A DNA stretch of 64,000 bases from Paracidovorax valerianellae. GTDB lineage: Bacteria; Pseudomonadota; Gammaproteobacteria; Burkholderiales; Burkholderiaceae_C. A program made the translations under genes and the position numbers. This document shows positions 8,146 through 16,609 of the stretch, one piece after another. Location: positions 62,001-126,000 of the forward strand of contig NZ_FMZC01000002.1 of NCBI RefSeq assembly GCF_900102625.1, read 5' to 3'. Every line of letters begins with the position of its first letter. Position 1 is the stretch's first letter. The notes below the pieces were generated by a model. It did no database searches. It had not been told where the DNA came from and saw only the letters and a program-made list of their open reading frames with translations.

Positions 8146-10109
8146 CAGCGCACCCCTTTCGTGTCTTTCAATGTCAACTCGGAAGCCGTTTTGAGTGCAA
8201 GGTTGTTGGTCAGCTTGCTCCATTCCGTCAGCAGCGTCGTCAAGCGCCCAACACACTCCGCGTCCTTGATGACACCCTGCCAGCCGCGCACGGCCCACGG
8301 CCCGCATTTACTGCTCGGCAGCGCCTCCAGGAAGTCCAGCAATTTGCTTTGCAGCCCAGGCTGCGCCTTCACTAGCACGATGAGGCCGTCAACACCGGCC
8401 GGCATGGTTTCAAAGGCGCCAGTGCCCATGATCTTGGTTCGCACTGCCTCGAACACCTTATCCGCTTCGGGCTGCACAAGCAGCTTCAGTTCGGCTTCAT
8501 AGCCCTGAACCATCATCTTTCCGCCGAACAGCTTCTCCACCACGCTGGCCAAGTGCCCCAAGACCGACACTGGACCGAAGTAGTCCTTCTTATCCTTCGT
8601 CACAAAGAGGTACGGGCGAAGATCGATACCGGACAGCAAGGGCTGCACGCGCGCCCAGTCTCGAACCATGTCCGACGATTTCCACTCCGCAAGGACGGCG
8701 TTCTCCGATGCGGGGATGGCGGCTTCCATCGGCTTCGAGCCTTTGCGCGCATCCGCTGCAACCGCCTTGCCGTCACTCTTGGCACCGGCTCCATCGTCGG
8801 CGAGACCCTTCTCTAGCATCTCCAGATCCTCGCAGATACCCTTTGGGTGGACGGCCGCGACAAAAGCGATTTGCTCAAAGAGCCGTGGAATGAAACGCTC
8901 GGCAAGCATCAGCTTCGCCAGCACGGGCAAGGTGATGTCGGCGCCGAATCCACGCGCTGTCGCTGTACGCTCCCGCAACAACAACGTATTTAGAAAGCGC
9001 TTGATCTGCCGCGGATTTCCCTTGGCACCACTCGCCAGAATCGGACCGATCTGATCGCTGAGCGCGAGCGCATTGTTGGCCTTGTCCGCTTTTGTCCCGA
9101 GTGCGGCCTTGACGGTCGCAGCGTCGAGACCGGCGTTTTCCCAAGGCCGCTTGAGGCGTTCCCGCGCAGCGGCAATGAGCTTTGCGTAGTCGGCGTCGTC
9201 GTCGCCGATCTCAGCACCTGTCAGCAACAGCGTCACGTAGATGCGCGTCTCAGTCTCGCCCAAGGCCGGGATGCGAAACGGAACCTGGATCAATTTCTCC
9301 AGGTAATTCCGAGCGTAATCGCGCGGCCCCGTGGTCTCCGGCAGATCAGGGAAGTGCTTACGCACCGCGTATTCGATCATCGCCTCGTCCGCTGCGACGA
9401 CGAACGCCGTGCGGGCAGTAAACACGAACAGACGGATCGCTTCGAGCGTCTCTATGGCCGTATCCGGCAAGCAGCGATCAAGGTCGTCAATCAACACAAT
9501 GAGCTGCTTAATTCCAGCATCTTTCAGGAGTTTGTCGAACGCCTTGCGAAAGGCCTCAACCTCCTCCGGAACGTTCTTGGTTTCTGTCGGCTTCAATATC
9601 GACTTCACACCTTCAATGGCGGACGTGATGTTTTCTTTCGTCGCCAGCTTGCCGGGGTCCGCGAACATTCCTTCAAGCGTTCCCACGATGGCACTGATCT
9701 GGTCCGGCGTCGGGATACCGGTGAATGCAGTGACCGCCAGGCCACCTGCGCGCTTCGCGACCTTCAACCAGTCAATGCGATTGAAGACGTCCTTAACAGC
9801 GCCAGCGGCCTTCGTCATTGCCGGGCGCTTTTCGACCAAGCCGGTAACGATGCCTTCGATCAATGCGATCTTGGCATCCTCGAAACCCTGGAAGCGCCAG
9901 CCGTTGAACTTCAGGCACAACACGTCGTCATTGCCTGAAAATCCTACCTCGATCATCTCAAGAACACTGGACTTTCCGGCACCCCAATCGCCGTGAACTC
10001 CGATCGTGACGGGGTGATCCGGCTTCTCACGCAACAGTTCGATGATCGTCTTCGCAATCGCTTCGTTGTTGAGCAAGTCAACTTTGGTTTCGTTGTCGGT
10101 CAGAATCAT
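8145..10109 (-). CDS. qatA: QatA, KAP-family P-loop ATPase
   Basis: 654 residues. A KAP-type NTPase domain begins at once: Walker A GVHGDWGAGKSS at 37-48, Walker B LIVLIDDLDRC near residue 215, and the DRCLPD signature of the KAP family. Hydrophobic residues between (GGLAVTAFTGIP) may form the weak membrane insertion seen in KAP proteins. It is the presumed infection sensor or energy-using core of the Qat system. ATG at 10109 overlaps the stop of the upstream pghP-like gene (ATGA), which rules out the longer upstream frame; the 3' end joins qatB through TGATG. Confidence 0.92.
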   Translation of the reverse strand: MILTDNETKVDLLNNEAIAKTIIELLREKPDHPVTIGVHGDWGAGKSSVLEMIEVGFSGNDDVLCLKFNGWRFQGFEDAKIALIEGIVTGLVEKRPAMTKAAGAVKDVFNRIDWLKVAKRAGGLAVTAFTGIPTPDQISAIVGTLEGMFADPGKLATKENITSAIEGVKSILKPTETKNVPEEVEAFRKAFDKLLKDAGIKQLIVLIDDLDRCLPDTAIETLEAIRLFVFTARTAFVVAADEAMIEYAVRKHFPDLPETTGPRDYARNYLEKLIQVPFRIPALGETETRIYVTLLLTGAEIGDDDADYAKLIAAARERLKRPWENAGLDAATVKAALGTKADKANNALALSDQIGPILASGAKGNPRQIKRFLNTLLLRERTATARGFGADITLPVLAKLMLAERFIPRLFEQIAFVAAVHPKGICEDLEMLEKGLADDGAGAKSDGKAVAADARKGSKPMEAAIPASENAVLAEWKSSDMVRDWARVQPLLSGIDLRPYLFVTKDKKDYFGPVSVLGHLASVVEKLFGGKMMVQGYEAELKLLVQPEADKVFEAVRTKIMGTGAFETMPAGVDGLIVLVKAQPGLQSKLLDFLEALPSSKCGPWAVRGWQGVIKDAECVGRLTTLLTEWSKLTNNLALKTASELTLKDTKGVR

Positions 10110-10711
10110 TCGCGTAGCCCCCCAGGTAAGTAAATCGGCAACGCAAGCAACACCGACCGAATGGCAGCGGAAATCGCATCGCACGGCCCTTGACTTCTCA
10201 GCGCCATCGTCATCTCGATCTGCACGCCGACTCCGCGGCGTCCACGGTTGCAGATGTTCTTTGGTTCGACTGCCGGGAATTGGTGACCTTGCAATTGAGT
10301 GTCGATGCCAAGTCCAGCGATGGCCTGCGCCAAGCTGAACTTCAGTGGTTCATCCAGGCCGCCAACAAGCGCCTGTTGCTTTTCCCCACGACATCCGTGT
10401 ATCGCAATCACATGATCACAGTTAGACAGCAGCTCCAAGCATCGCGGCTCATCGAACTTGTGGCTCGTCAGATGAAGCGCGGCATAGTTGCCGGCAGGAA
10501 GAATTCCCTCGAACAGGTAGAGGTTGAAGTCCGCATCGGCGACCGCGCTTGCAACGTCCGACGTGTATTGTTCGATGCTCCCTCCGTGCGGCGCTATCAC
10601 GGCGACGGACGACCTTGCGTTCGGGCGTACATGGACTCGGTAATCAGAGCCCTCGACCTGAACTTTGGCCAGATCTCGGAAACCCATGTAGTTGTCCGCT
10701 AGGTTGCTCAT
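10106..10711 (-). CDS. Poly-gamma-glutamate hydrolase-like (PghP/DUF867) enzyme within the defence operon
   Basis: 201 residues resembling the DUF867/YjqB family of zinc-dependent poly-gamma-glutamate hydrolases, first known from phages. Visible family features are an N-terminal APHGG (likely metal ligand His and adjacent Gly) near residue 42, LHLTSHKFDEP, VIAIHGCRG, and GLGIDTQ near the end. The gene starts 3 bases after gajB ends and overlaps qatA by 4 bases, so it joins Gabija to Qat in one transcript. Such an enzyme could cleave gamma-glutamyl polymers or another isopeptide-like substrate. It is not a standard component of either system as I know them. Confidence 0.8.
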   Translation of the reverse strand: MSNLADNYMGFRDLAKVQVEGSDYRVHVRPNARSSVAVIAPHGGSIEQYTSDVASAVADADFNLYLFEGILPAGNYAALHLTSHKFDEPRCLELLSNCDHVIAIHGCRGEKQQALVGGLDEPLKFSLAQAIAGLGIDTQLQGHQFPAVEPKNICNRGRRGVGVQIEMTMALRSQGPCDAISAAIRSVLLALPIYLPGGLRE

Positions 10712-10714
10712 AGC

Positions 10715-12481
10715 TCAGGCCGGCTCAGCAACTGCGACGGCGACACCGACTTCCTGAAATCCACGGGCGAGCAATGCTGGCCGAAGCTCCGCGAGCGCGT
10801 TGGATGGCACCCCCAACCACAGAAGATTCCTGGCGCGCGTGGCGGCGACGTATCCGATACGACCGAGTTCGGAGCACACACCTGCTAGCAACGCGGAGAC
10901 ATGCTCCTTGGTTGCAAGATAGAGCACCGCATCCAGGCTTTCGCCTTTCGCTTGGTGCACCGTATCCACGCGGATACGTGCGTCCTTTTCGGCAGCAAGA
11001 TCACCTCCGGTCATTAGCGGAGCACTGGGCAGCGCTTTCTTCGCCAGTTTGTTTCCCAGGTTGTCAGCCACTTTCAGCCCAAATTCCTGATCGAGAACGG
11101 CCAGCAAAGCCTTCGTCCTCACCAGCAACAGCGGATGCCACTGCGTATCCGCCGTCAATCCAGCGGCGGGCAAACCAGTATCCGGGTTACGAGTGAATCT
11201 CCAGATGAGGCGGCGCAAGGGCTTCATCTCCCGGTAACGCGCTGGTTGTGTGATCCGAGCTATCAGCCCTTGCGGAGGATCAGCGAGCAGGCCAACGATG
11301 CCCGCCGCAACCAATTTGAATGCACCCAGGTAGTCTTGCCGCCTGTCCCTGAGAATCGTTGCCTGCGCAAAGACCTTCACTATTCCCTGACCTGCAGGGG
11401 CATCGTTGCCGGCCAGCTTGTCTGCCAGATCCCGGCCTCGACAGAGCACCGCTGCACTTTCGGTCTTCAAGCCGGCTGAGACGACAGCCGCATGAAATGC
11501 AGTGATGAGTTGTTCGCGTTCGGCGTTCTTGTAGGCAATAAAGTACGCACCGTGGAGAGTGTCAGGGGCGCCTCGTTCCGCGATGTCGGTGCGGATCGAC
11601 AGCTTGTTGGCCAGCGCCAGAATCTCAGGGACGGACCGATAGTTCCGGGTCAGTCCATAGCCATTCACTCCCGGGCGTTGTCCGTATTGCGTCAGGAACG
11701 CCCCGTTGGCGCCAGCAAATTCATAGATGCCTTGGTTCGGATCGCCGATCAACGAGATCTGTGCTCCAGCCTTGATAAGCTGCTCAAGGATTGCCTGGTG
11801 TAGCGTGCCGATGTCTTGCGCTTCATCAATCAGTATGTGCGGGTAGCGCCGAACCAGTGCCCGCAGTACGCCCGGTTGCCCCAACAATGCGCGATAGCAC
11901 CAGTATCGTCCGAGGTTATGGGTATACGCCCCCACCTCGGCCAAGCGAGCCGCAACCGCCGGACCATTGTTGATCGGCAGCAAGGCATTGTGCTGCTGAT
12001 AGTGAAACAGAGCAGCCCCGGCCTGGAGGTTCACCACCACCTTTCGCATATCGACGGGCTGCACCGGAAAGTCCTCTGTGGCCGACTGCACCCAGAACCT
12101 TAAATCCTTATTCCGGAGAAAAGGTTCCGTTCCAGCAATAAGGAATGGCGTCCGGTCACAACCCATCGTCCGATGGCCGTGTGGACGCAGCACATTGCTG
12201 GTGATGAACCCATCCAGCGTGTCGATTTCTACCCTATCACGACCAATGCCTGGGGAAAGAGCCTGCACCAGAGATTGGTAGCTCTGGCGGAAAGTATCTA
12301 CGGCCACATTGGAAAATGACAGCAACGCGACTCGGCCACGGTGATCGCCGAGTCGCTTGCGGATTTCTGCAAGCCGGCGCACTGCGGTCCGTGTCTTCCC
12401 GCTGCCTGCGCATGCGACGACCGACATCGGCTCAAGGGGGGCGTCGATGATGGCCAACTGTTCGGCCGACAACTCCATCAT
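10715..12481 (-). CDS. gajB: GajB-like UvrD/Rep superfamily 1 helicase (Gabija)
   Basis: 588 residues of the UvrD/PcrA helicase family. Walker A ACAGSGKT at 23-30, Walker B ILIDEAQD near 225, LIGDPNQGIYEFAGA, LTRNYRS (motif IV) and VDTVHQAKGESLDA (motif V) are all present. ATG at 12481 overlaps the gajA stop by 4 bases; this choice removes 8 non-homologous N-terminal residues. Paired with the OLD-type nuclease GajA it forms the Gabija antiphage system, in which GajB senses DNA ends and activates GajA-mediated degradation. It is somewhat longer than the founding GajB (about 490 residues). Confidence 0.88.
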   Translation of the reverse strand: MMELSAEQLAIIDAPLEPMSVVACAGSGKTRTAVRRLAEIRKRLGDHRGRVALLSFSNVAVDTFRQSYQSLVQALSPGIGRDRVEIDTLDGFITSNVLRPHGHRTMGCDRTPFLIAGTEPFLRNKDLRFWVQSATEDFPVQPVDMRKVVVNLQAGAALFHYQQHNALLPINNGPAVAARLAEVGAYTHNLGRYWCYRALLGQPGVLRALVRRYPHILIDEAQDIGTLHQAILEQLIKAGAQISLIGDPNQGIYEFAGANGAFLTQYGQRPGVNGYGLTRNYRSVPEILALANKLSIRTDIAERGAPDTLHGAYFIAYKNAEREQLITAFHAAVVSAGLKTESAAVLCRGRDLADKLAGNDAPAGQGIVKVFAQATILRDRRQDYLGAFKLVAAGIVGLLADPPQGLIARITQPARYREMKPLRRLIWRFTRNPDTGLPAAGLTADTQWHPLLLVRTKALLAVLDQEFGLKVADNLGNKLAKKALPSAPLMTGGDLAAEKDARIRVDTVHQAKGESLDAVLYLATKEHVSALLAGVCSELGRIGYVAATRARNLLWLGVPSNALAELRPALLARGFQEVGVAVAVAEPA

Positions 12482-14226
12482 GGCTGCGCCGGCGCCGTTT
12501 GGCATGCGTGCACGATGGCGTCCCGAATGTAGTCAGGCACCTTGCAAGCAGCGCCGTCAGATAGCACCTGCGCCAGCGCCTGACCAAAGCGTCCCTTTTG
12601 AACGTTGTTCTGTTTGCGCTCGAACATGCCGCTGAACAGGGCACGCGCTTTCGCTGCATCATCTACTGCGACATCGACCGCTGCTCCAACTGTGCTAGCA
12701 ATCTTTGGGTGGAGTTCCCTAAGGGCCTTCAGCATTGCGGTGCGATTGTCGGCATGCAACGCCAGGTCGTATTCAAGGGTCTTCAGTCCATGAAAGACCC
12801 TCACGAAGGTATCTTCCTTACCCTTCATCTTGGCAGTGTTGTCGGAGACTTTGACCACATCACCAAGCGCCGGATACAACGCTTGCGGTTCGCTGTCATC
12901 GATGGGCTCGTCCACGGGGTCTGCATCCGTAATCACTGCCACCGGAATCTTCAGCGCTTTCTTGCCGAACAACGGCAGGAACGAGTCAAAGTTCAAGCCT
13001 TCGACGCTGATCAGGCTGACGCCGTGTTCGCGCAGCTTGAATCCGGCTTTCTCGGCCAGCACGCTCACCAGCATCAGCTCGGCTGCGCCTTCGACGAAGA
13101 TCACTCGACGCGCGAAGAACAGTTCCGCGCGAGTAACGTCCAGATAGCGTTCAAGCTTTTCGCGCTTACCCTTCTCGAAGGTAATGGTTCGCGGAAAGAA
13201 GGTCTCTACCGTCGCCCCGGTATCCACCAAGCAGGTCAAGCTTTTGAGATCGGCAATGCTGGCGAAGTTAGGGGAGTGGCTGGTCACGAAAAGCTGGACC
13301 GGATTTTCACCCTCGACGGCCTTAATCGTCCCCAGATAGCTGAGAAGAATCGCCTGGAGCTGGGGATGCAGATGCGCTTCTGGCTCTTCGACGATCAAGC
13401 CGCGATAACTTGCTTCCGGGTTCTTAGCGAGTTCACTAAGTACCACCGCCATGAAGATCAGATTGTTGAAGCCCAATCCGTTCTGTTCAATCTCGAAAGC
13501 GTCCACCAGCAATGACAAGCGCGACGCCAAGCGCTGGAAATCGCTTCCGCTCAGGCCCATCTCCAGCGCCTGAGCCAACTGCGGTCCGAGCATGCTGCCG
13601 TGGCGCGTGTTGATCTCAGCATGAGTGTTGACGATGGGCTGATGCTTCTTCAGCTCATCGTCGAGCGTCTTCAGCGCCGCGTTGATTCCATCACGCCCAG
13701 CGTCGTCAGAGAGAAGCTGGAACAACCTGGACAGCTGGCTAGTGCGGCTCGGTCTGAGGCTCTGAGAGGCATCACGTAGAGGCGGCAGATAGACTCCGCG
13801 CAAGTTCTCCATCATGTCGGCGGTAAGGCCCACGTCCTCGTGGTCGCCACACCAGCGCTTGGCACGCAACCGGCCAGTCTTGTCCGCCTCGGTGTAGCGA
13901 ATAGTGATGTGTGCTTCCAGCTTGCCTGCCGCGTCGGGTTTCAGCGCTGCGAGGAAATCGGCCTCATCATCCTCGTTGAGTCCTCGGAAAATATACTGGA
14001 AAACTATGTCCCCTGCTGGCTTGCCGCCCTTTGGGTGGTGCACATCGTCGGTGTCGAGCCGTGGGTAAGGTTCCTCATGGCCAGCTAGCAACGCGCGCAA
14101 CGCATCTACAACAGCGGTTTTACCCACGTTGTTTGCGCCAACCAGGATGTTCAACCCAGGTTGGAAACTCAGCTCGGCTGTTTGCAGCTTCCTGAAGTTT
14201 GAGATGATCAACTGAGCCAGATACAC
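12478..14226 (-). CDS. gajA: GajA-like OLD-family ATPase/TOPRIM endonuclease (Gabija)
   Basis: 582 residues. The N-terminal ABC-type ATPase has Walker A GANNVGKT at 30-37 and the signature/Walker B LIVEEPEAHLHPQLQ near 270. The C-terminal TOPRIM nuclease domain has VFVEGAAE (catalytic Glu) and ITDADPVDEP (acidic metal ligands). This architecture and size match GajA. GTG at 14226 follows GGGAGG by 8 bases and puts the family-like N-terminus (YLAQLIISNFRKL) at the start; an upstream ATG at 14247 lacks a ribosome site. First gene of the seven-gene defence operon, stop overlapping gajB. Confidence 0.88.
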   Translation of the reverse strand: MYLAQLIISNFRKLQTAELSFQPGLNILVGANNVGKTAVVDALRALLAGHEEPYPRLDTDDVHHPKGGKPAGDIVFQYIFRGLNEDDEADFLAALKPDAAGKLEAHITIRYTEADKTGRLRAKRWCGDHEDVGLTADMMENLRGVYLPPLRDASQSLRPSRTSQLSRLFQLLSDDAGRDGINAALKTLDDELKKHQPIVNTHAEINTRHGSMLGPQLAQALEMGLSGSDFQRLASRLSLLVDAFEIEQNGLGFNNLIFMAVVLSELAKNPEASYRGLIVEEPEAHLHPQLQAILLSYLGTIKAVEGENPVQLFVTSHSPNFASIADLKSLTCLVDTGATVETFFPRTITFEKGKREKLERYLDVTRAELFFARRVIFVEGAAELMLVSVLAEKAGFKLREHGVSLISVEGLNFDSFLPLFGKKALKIPVAVITDADPVDEPIDDSEPQALYPALGDVVKVSDNTAKMKGKEDTFVRVFHGLKTLEYDLALHADNRTAMLKALRELHPKIASTVGAAVDVAVDDAAKARALFSGMFERKQNNVQKGRFGQALAQVLSDGAACKVPDYIRDAIVHACQTAPAQP

Positions 14227-14486
14227 AGGGCGTCCCTCCCACCGCATTTCTGATGATGCTGAAAGTACTTATGGTTACATCGTAGCGTATGTATCGAGAT
14301 TTGAGCTAGCAAGAGCCCGTGTAGCACCCCGGCGTGTCCCTGTAGAGCTTGCGAGCTAGACTGAGCCCCTCTTGCCGAATCACGGCAACCAGGTTTTGAT
14401 CCCTGAAGCCTGCGGCTCCGGCGAAACTGCGTGCGCTCGCATCTAGGATCCGTTGTGCGTAATCTCTGAGTCGACCTGCACCGCAG

Positions 14487-14827
14487 TCACGGAACGCTTC
14501 GCCTCGCAACTGCGTCATACCCCTCCTCCCGCGATCGCAAATAGCGTGCACCAGGCCCCTTCTCCACCTGCGCCACCAGTTGCTCTCGATCCACGTCCAG
14601 CCGGTCGACCAACCGGGATGCAAAGAACACCATTCCCTGCCCCAGCGTCTCGACCGCATCCGCCGTCGCGCAGGTGGCCAGCAAGTAGATCGTGTTGAGC
14701 TGCAGACGCGCGCTCGACAGCGAGCAAAAACCATCGCATGGTCGGACAGCACCTTCATGCAAATCATCTTCAGCATGGAGGCGCGGAGTGGATTAAGCGT
14801 GCCAGCCATGCTGGTGGAACCGGGCCC
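14487..14827 (-). pseudogene. Frameshifted 3' fragment of the fumarase/aspartase-type lyase gene
   Basis: This segment matches the C-terminal quarter of the intact lyase at 16610-17863: GPGSTSMAG...NP, then the KVLSDHAMV block, then SSARLQLNT and DAVETLGQG, through DAVARRSVP. The two halves are in different frames; comparison with the intact copy shows one missing base near 14724 (GCC reduced to GC). The conserved SSxMxxKxN loop has also lost its Lys. No N-terminal part is present. It sits immediately upstream of gajA and probably records a duplication or recombination at the cargo boundary. Confidence 0.75.
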
Positions 14828-14901
14828 AAGGGGAGGCGACGCAAGTTCGCAACAGATGCAACCACGCTGATTCGCCTATAGTCCCGATCTGCAGACTTTG
14901 A

Positions 14902-15513
14902 TCAGGATACTAATGGCTGCTTCATCTGCTCAAGCCGCGCATGTGCGAGCCCTGCTTGCCAATACGTCGAGAAAAGTTCGATCAGTTGAGGGTTGGTCAT
15001 TCCCTGGACGCTTGGAACCTTGAAGATGATCCAGTCTTGTTTGGCGTTGTACCAGGAGCGCCCGACGCTATGCCAAGCGCTGACCGAACGGGCGTCCTTG
15101 AGTGGGACGTCATAATCACTGGAGAGATCTACGAAAAGAATCAGATTCTCACCACGGTGACTGCCAGCGCCGACCCGGTAATTTTCGATCGCCGTCCACG
15201 GGATCGGCTGTGTGACGGCTGAGTACTGAAGCCCCTGAGCGCTGAGCGTCAAGAAGGGAAGTTTTCTGCGTCGCCCAAGCCCGCGGGCGAGCATCCCTAA
15301 TGCGGCCGCCATGGCTATAAACACCAAGGCAAAGACGATATTGCTCCGAAGCATCGCCACGCCGGGAAGTGCACACAGTAGCGCCAATATCCAGAGCAGC
15401 GCGCTCGAAAAACCACCTCCTTCATAGATGGTGAGCGTCTCACGCCCCTGAGCTGCCATCTCGAGTAATTCGGCCTGGGACGGATCGTGGTCCTGGCTTA
15501 CGTCGTCGTGCAT
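14902..15513 (-). CDS. Membrane protein with PH/YcxB-like domain
   Basis: 203 residues, ATG at 15513 after AGAGG. Two adjacent hydrophobic helices (residues about 38-78) are followed by a soluble beta-rich domain with LTLSAQGLQYSAV and PWTAIENYRV, reminiscent of bacterial PH (YcxB-like) domains placed after a TM hairpin. No catalytic motif. It is flanked by the lyase pseudogene and the TauE-like exporter, on the same strand as both. Function unknown; family assignment is tentative. Confidence 0.65.
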   Translation of the reverse strand: MHDDVSQDHDPSQAELLEMAAQGRETLTIYEGGGFSSALLWILALLCALPGVAMLRSNIVFALVFIAMAAALGMLARGLGRRRKLPFLTLSAQGLQYSAVTQPIPWTAIENYRVGAGSHRGENLILFVDLSSDYDVPLKDARSVSAWHSVGRSWYNAKQDWIIFKVPSVQGMTNPQLIELFSTYWQAGLAHARLEQMKQPLVS

Positions 15514-15826
15514 ACAGACCTCTTGCCTTATGGATTGGTTGACCCGTTCCAACACTTCATCTTGGCGTTCAAAAGGCTGTTTGACGTTTAGAAGGGCCTA
15601 AAAATAAGACGAACGACGCGGAACATTCCCCCACCTGGCATAAGCCGCCAAACGTAGCGAGCCAGAGTGGCACCGCCTTGAAGGCCAGGAAGAAGTAGGC
15701 AACGAACAGGGATCTACCCAATCAATCCCTGCAGCTACAGCAGACGGAGACGGAGACGGAAGGCGAATGGATCAACTATGGCTGTAGAGCTCGCCCCGAC
15801 CGGTGCAGGCCCAATGCACGTCGAGA
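15514..15826. other. Non-coding gap between membrane protein and TauE-like gene
   Basis: About 310 bases in which I see no gene. A short GA-rich direct repeat (GGAGAC repeated around 15738-15755) is the only visible structure; frames through it are overlaps of the flanking gene. Confidence 0.4.
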
Positions 15827-16576
15827 TCATCTCCGCAGCAGGTCTGGCACGGACGAAAGCAACATCGCCACGCCCGACGCGGTGAGTAGCCCCAGCACAA
15901 CCTGCCGAAAGGTCGCCTCGCTCAGGCCGACGTACAGTCGAGCACCAAGCAAGGTCGGTACGAGCATCGCAGGCGCCACGATGGCGAACAGCGGCAGCAT
16001 GTCCCGCGTGACCGCCCCGGTACCCAGGTAGGTCGCCATTGTGACCAGCAGCATCGACAAGTTGAAGTTCTGGATCACGGCGCGCTGCTGGTCCTTCTCG
16101 TAGCCGCGCAGCGTGCACCACAGCGTCGGCAGCGCGCCGGTGAAGCCGCCAAGGCCGCCCATGACGCCACCGGCCAGCCCCACGACCCCGTCGGCCACAC
16201 GTCCGCCTTTGCGAATGCGGGGTAGCCGCTTGGCCATCAGCATCGCGGGGCACCACAGCACCAGCAGCGTGCCCAGGATCGCCTTGAACATGGCCATATC
16301 GATCCGCGGCAGCAAGGCCACGCCCAGCGGAATACCCGCGAATCCGCCCAACACGAAAGGCAGCAACACGCGCCAGTCAAAACCACGTCGCACAGATGCC
16401 ACGGCCAACAGTTGCCCTGTCAATGCACCGAACACGGCGAGCGCCGCGGCAACGCGCGGCTCCAACGCCCAGGCCCAAAACGACATCGCAACCAGACTGA
16501 ACGCAAAACCCGACAAGCCCTGCACGAAGCCTGCTACCACGGCACCGATCACCACCACCCAAAACACATCGTCCAT
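15827..16576 (-). CDS. TauE/SafE-family sulfite or organic-acid exporter
   Basis: 249 residues with about eight hydrophobic helices. The N-terminal repeat GAVVAGFVQGLSGFAFSLVA is the TauE/SafE signature, echoed in the second half by VGLAGGVMGGLGGFTGALP. These proteins move sulfite, sulfonates or small organic acids across the inner membrane. It is the last gene of the operon TctC-like, PhzF, RidA, lyase, exporter (33-base gap after the lyase). Here the substrate may be a product of the pathway rather than sulfite; the sequence does not decide. Confidence 0.85.
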   Translation of the reverse strand: MDDVFWVVVIGAVVAGFVQGLSGFAFSLVAMSFWAWALEPRVAAALAVFGALTGQLLAVASVRRGFDWRVLLPFVLGGFAGIPLGVALLPRIDMAMFKAILGTLLVLWCPAMLMAKRLPRIRKGGRVADGVVGLAGGVMGGLGGFTGALPTLWCTLRGYEKDQQRAVIQNFNLSMLLVTMATYLGTGAVTRDMLPLFAIVAPAMLVPTLLGARLYVGLSEATFRQVVLGLLTASGVAMLLSSVPDLLRR

Positions 16577-16609
16577 GCACCCGTCACTCCGATTTGCTAC
16601 GCGCTGCGC

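Noticed and set aside
14306-14510. Continuation of a minus-strand frame beyond the lyase fragment.
   Set aside because: After the frameshift this frame no longer follows the lyase sequence and shows no other family; treated as non-coding.
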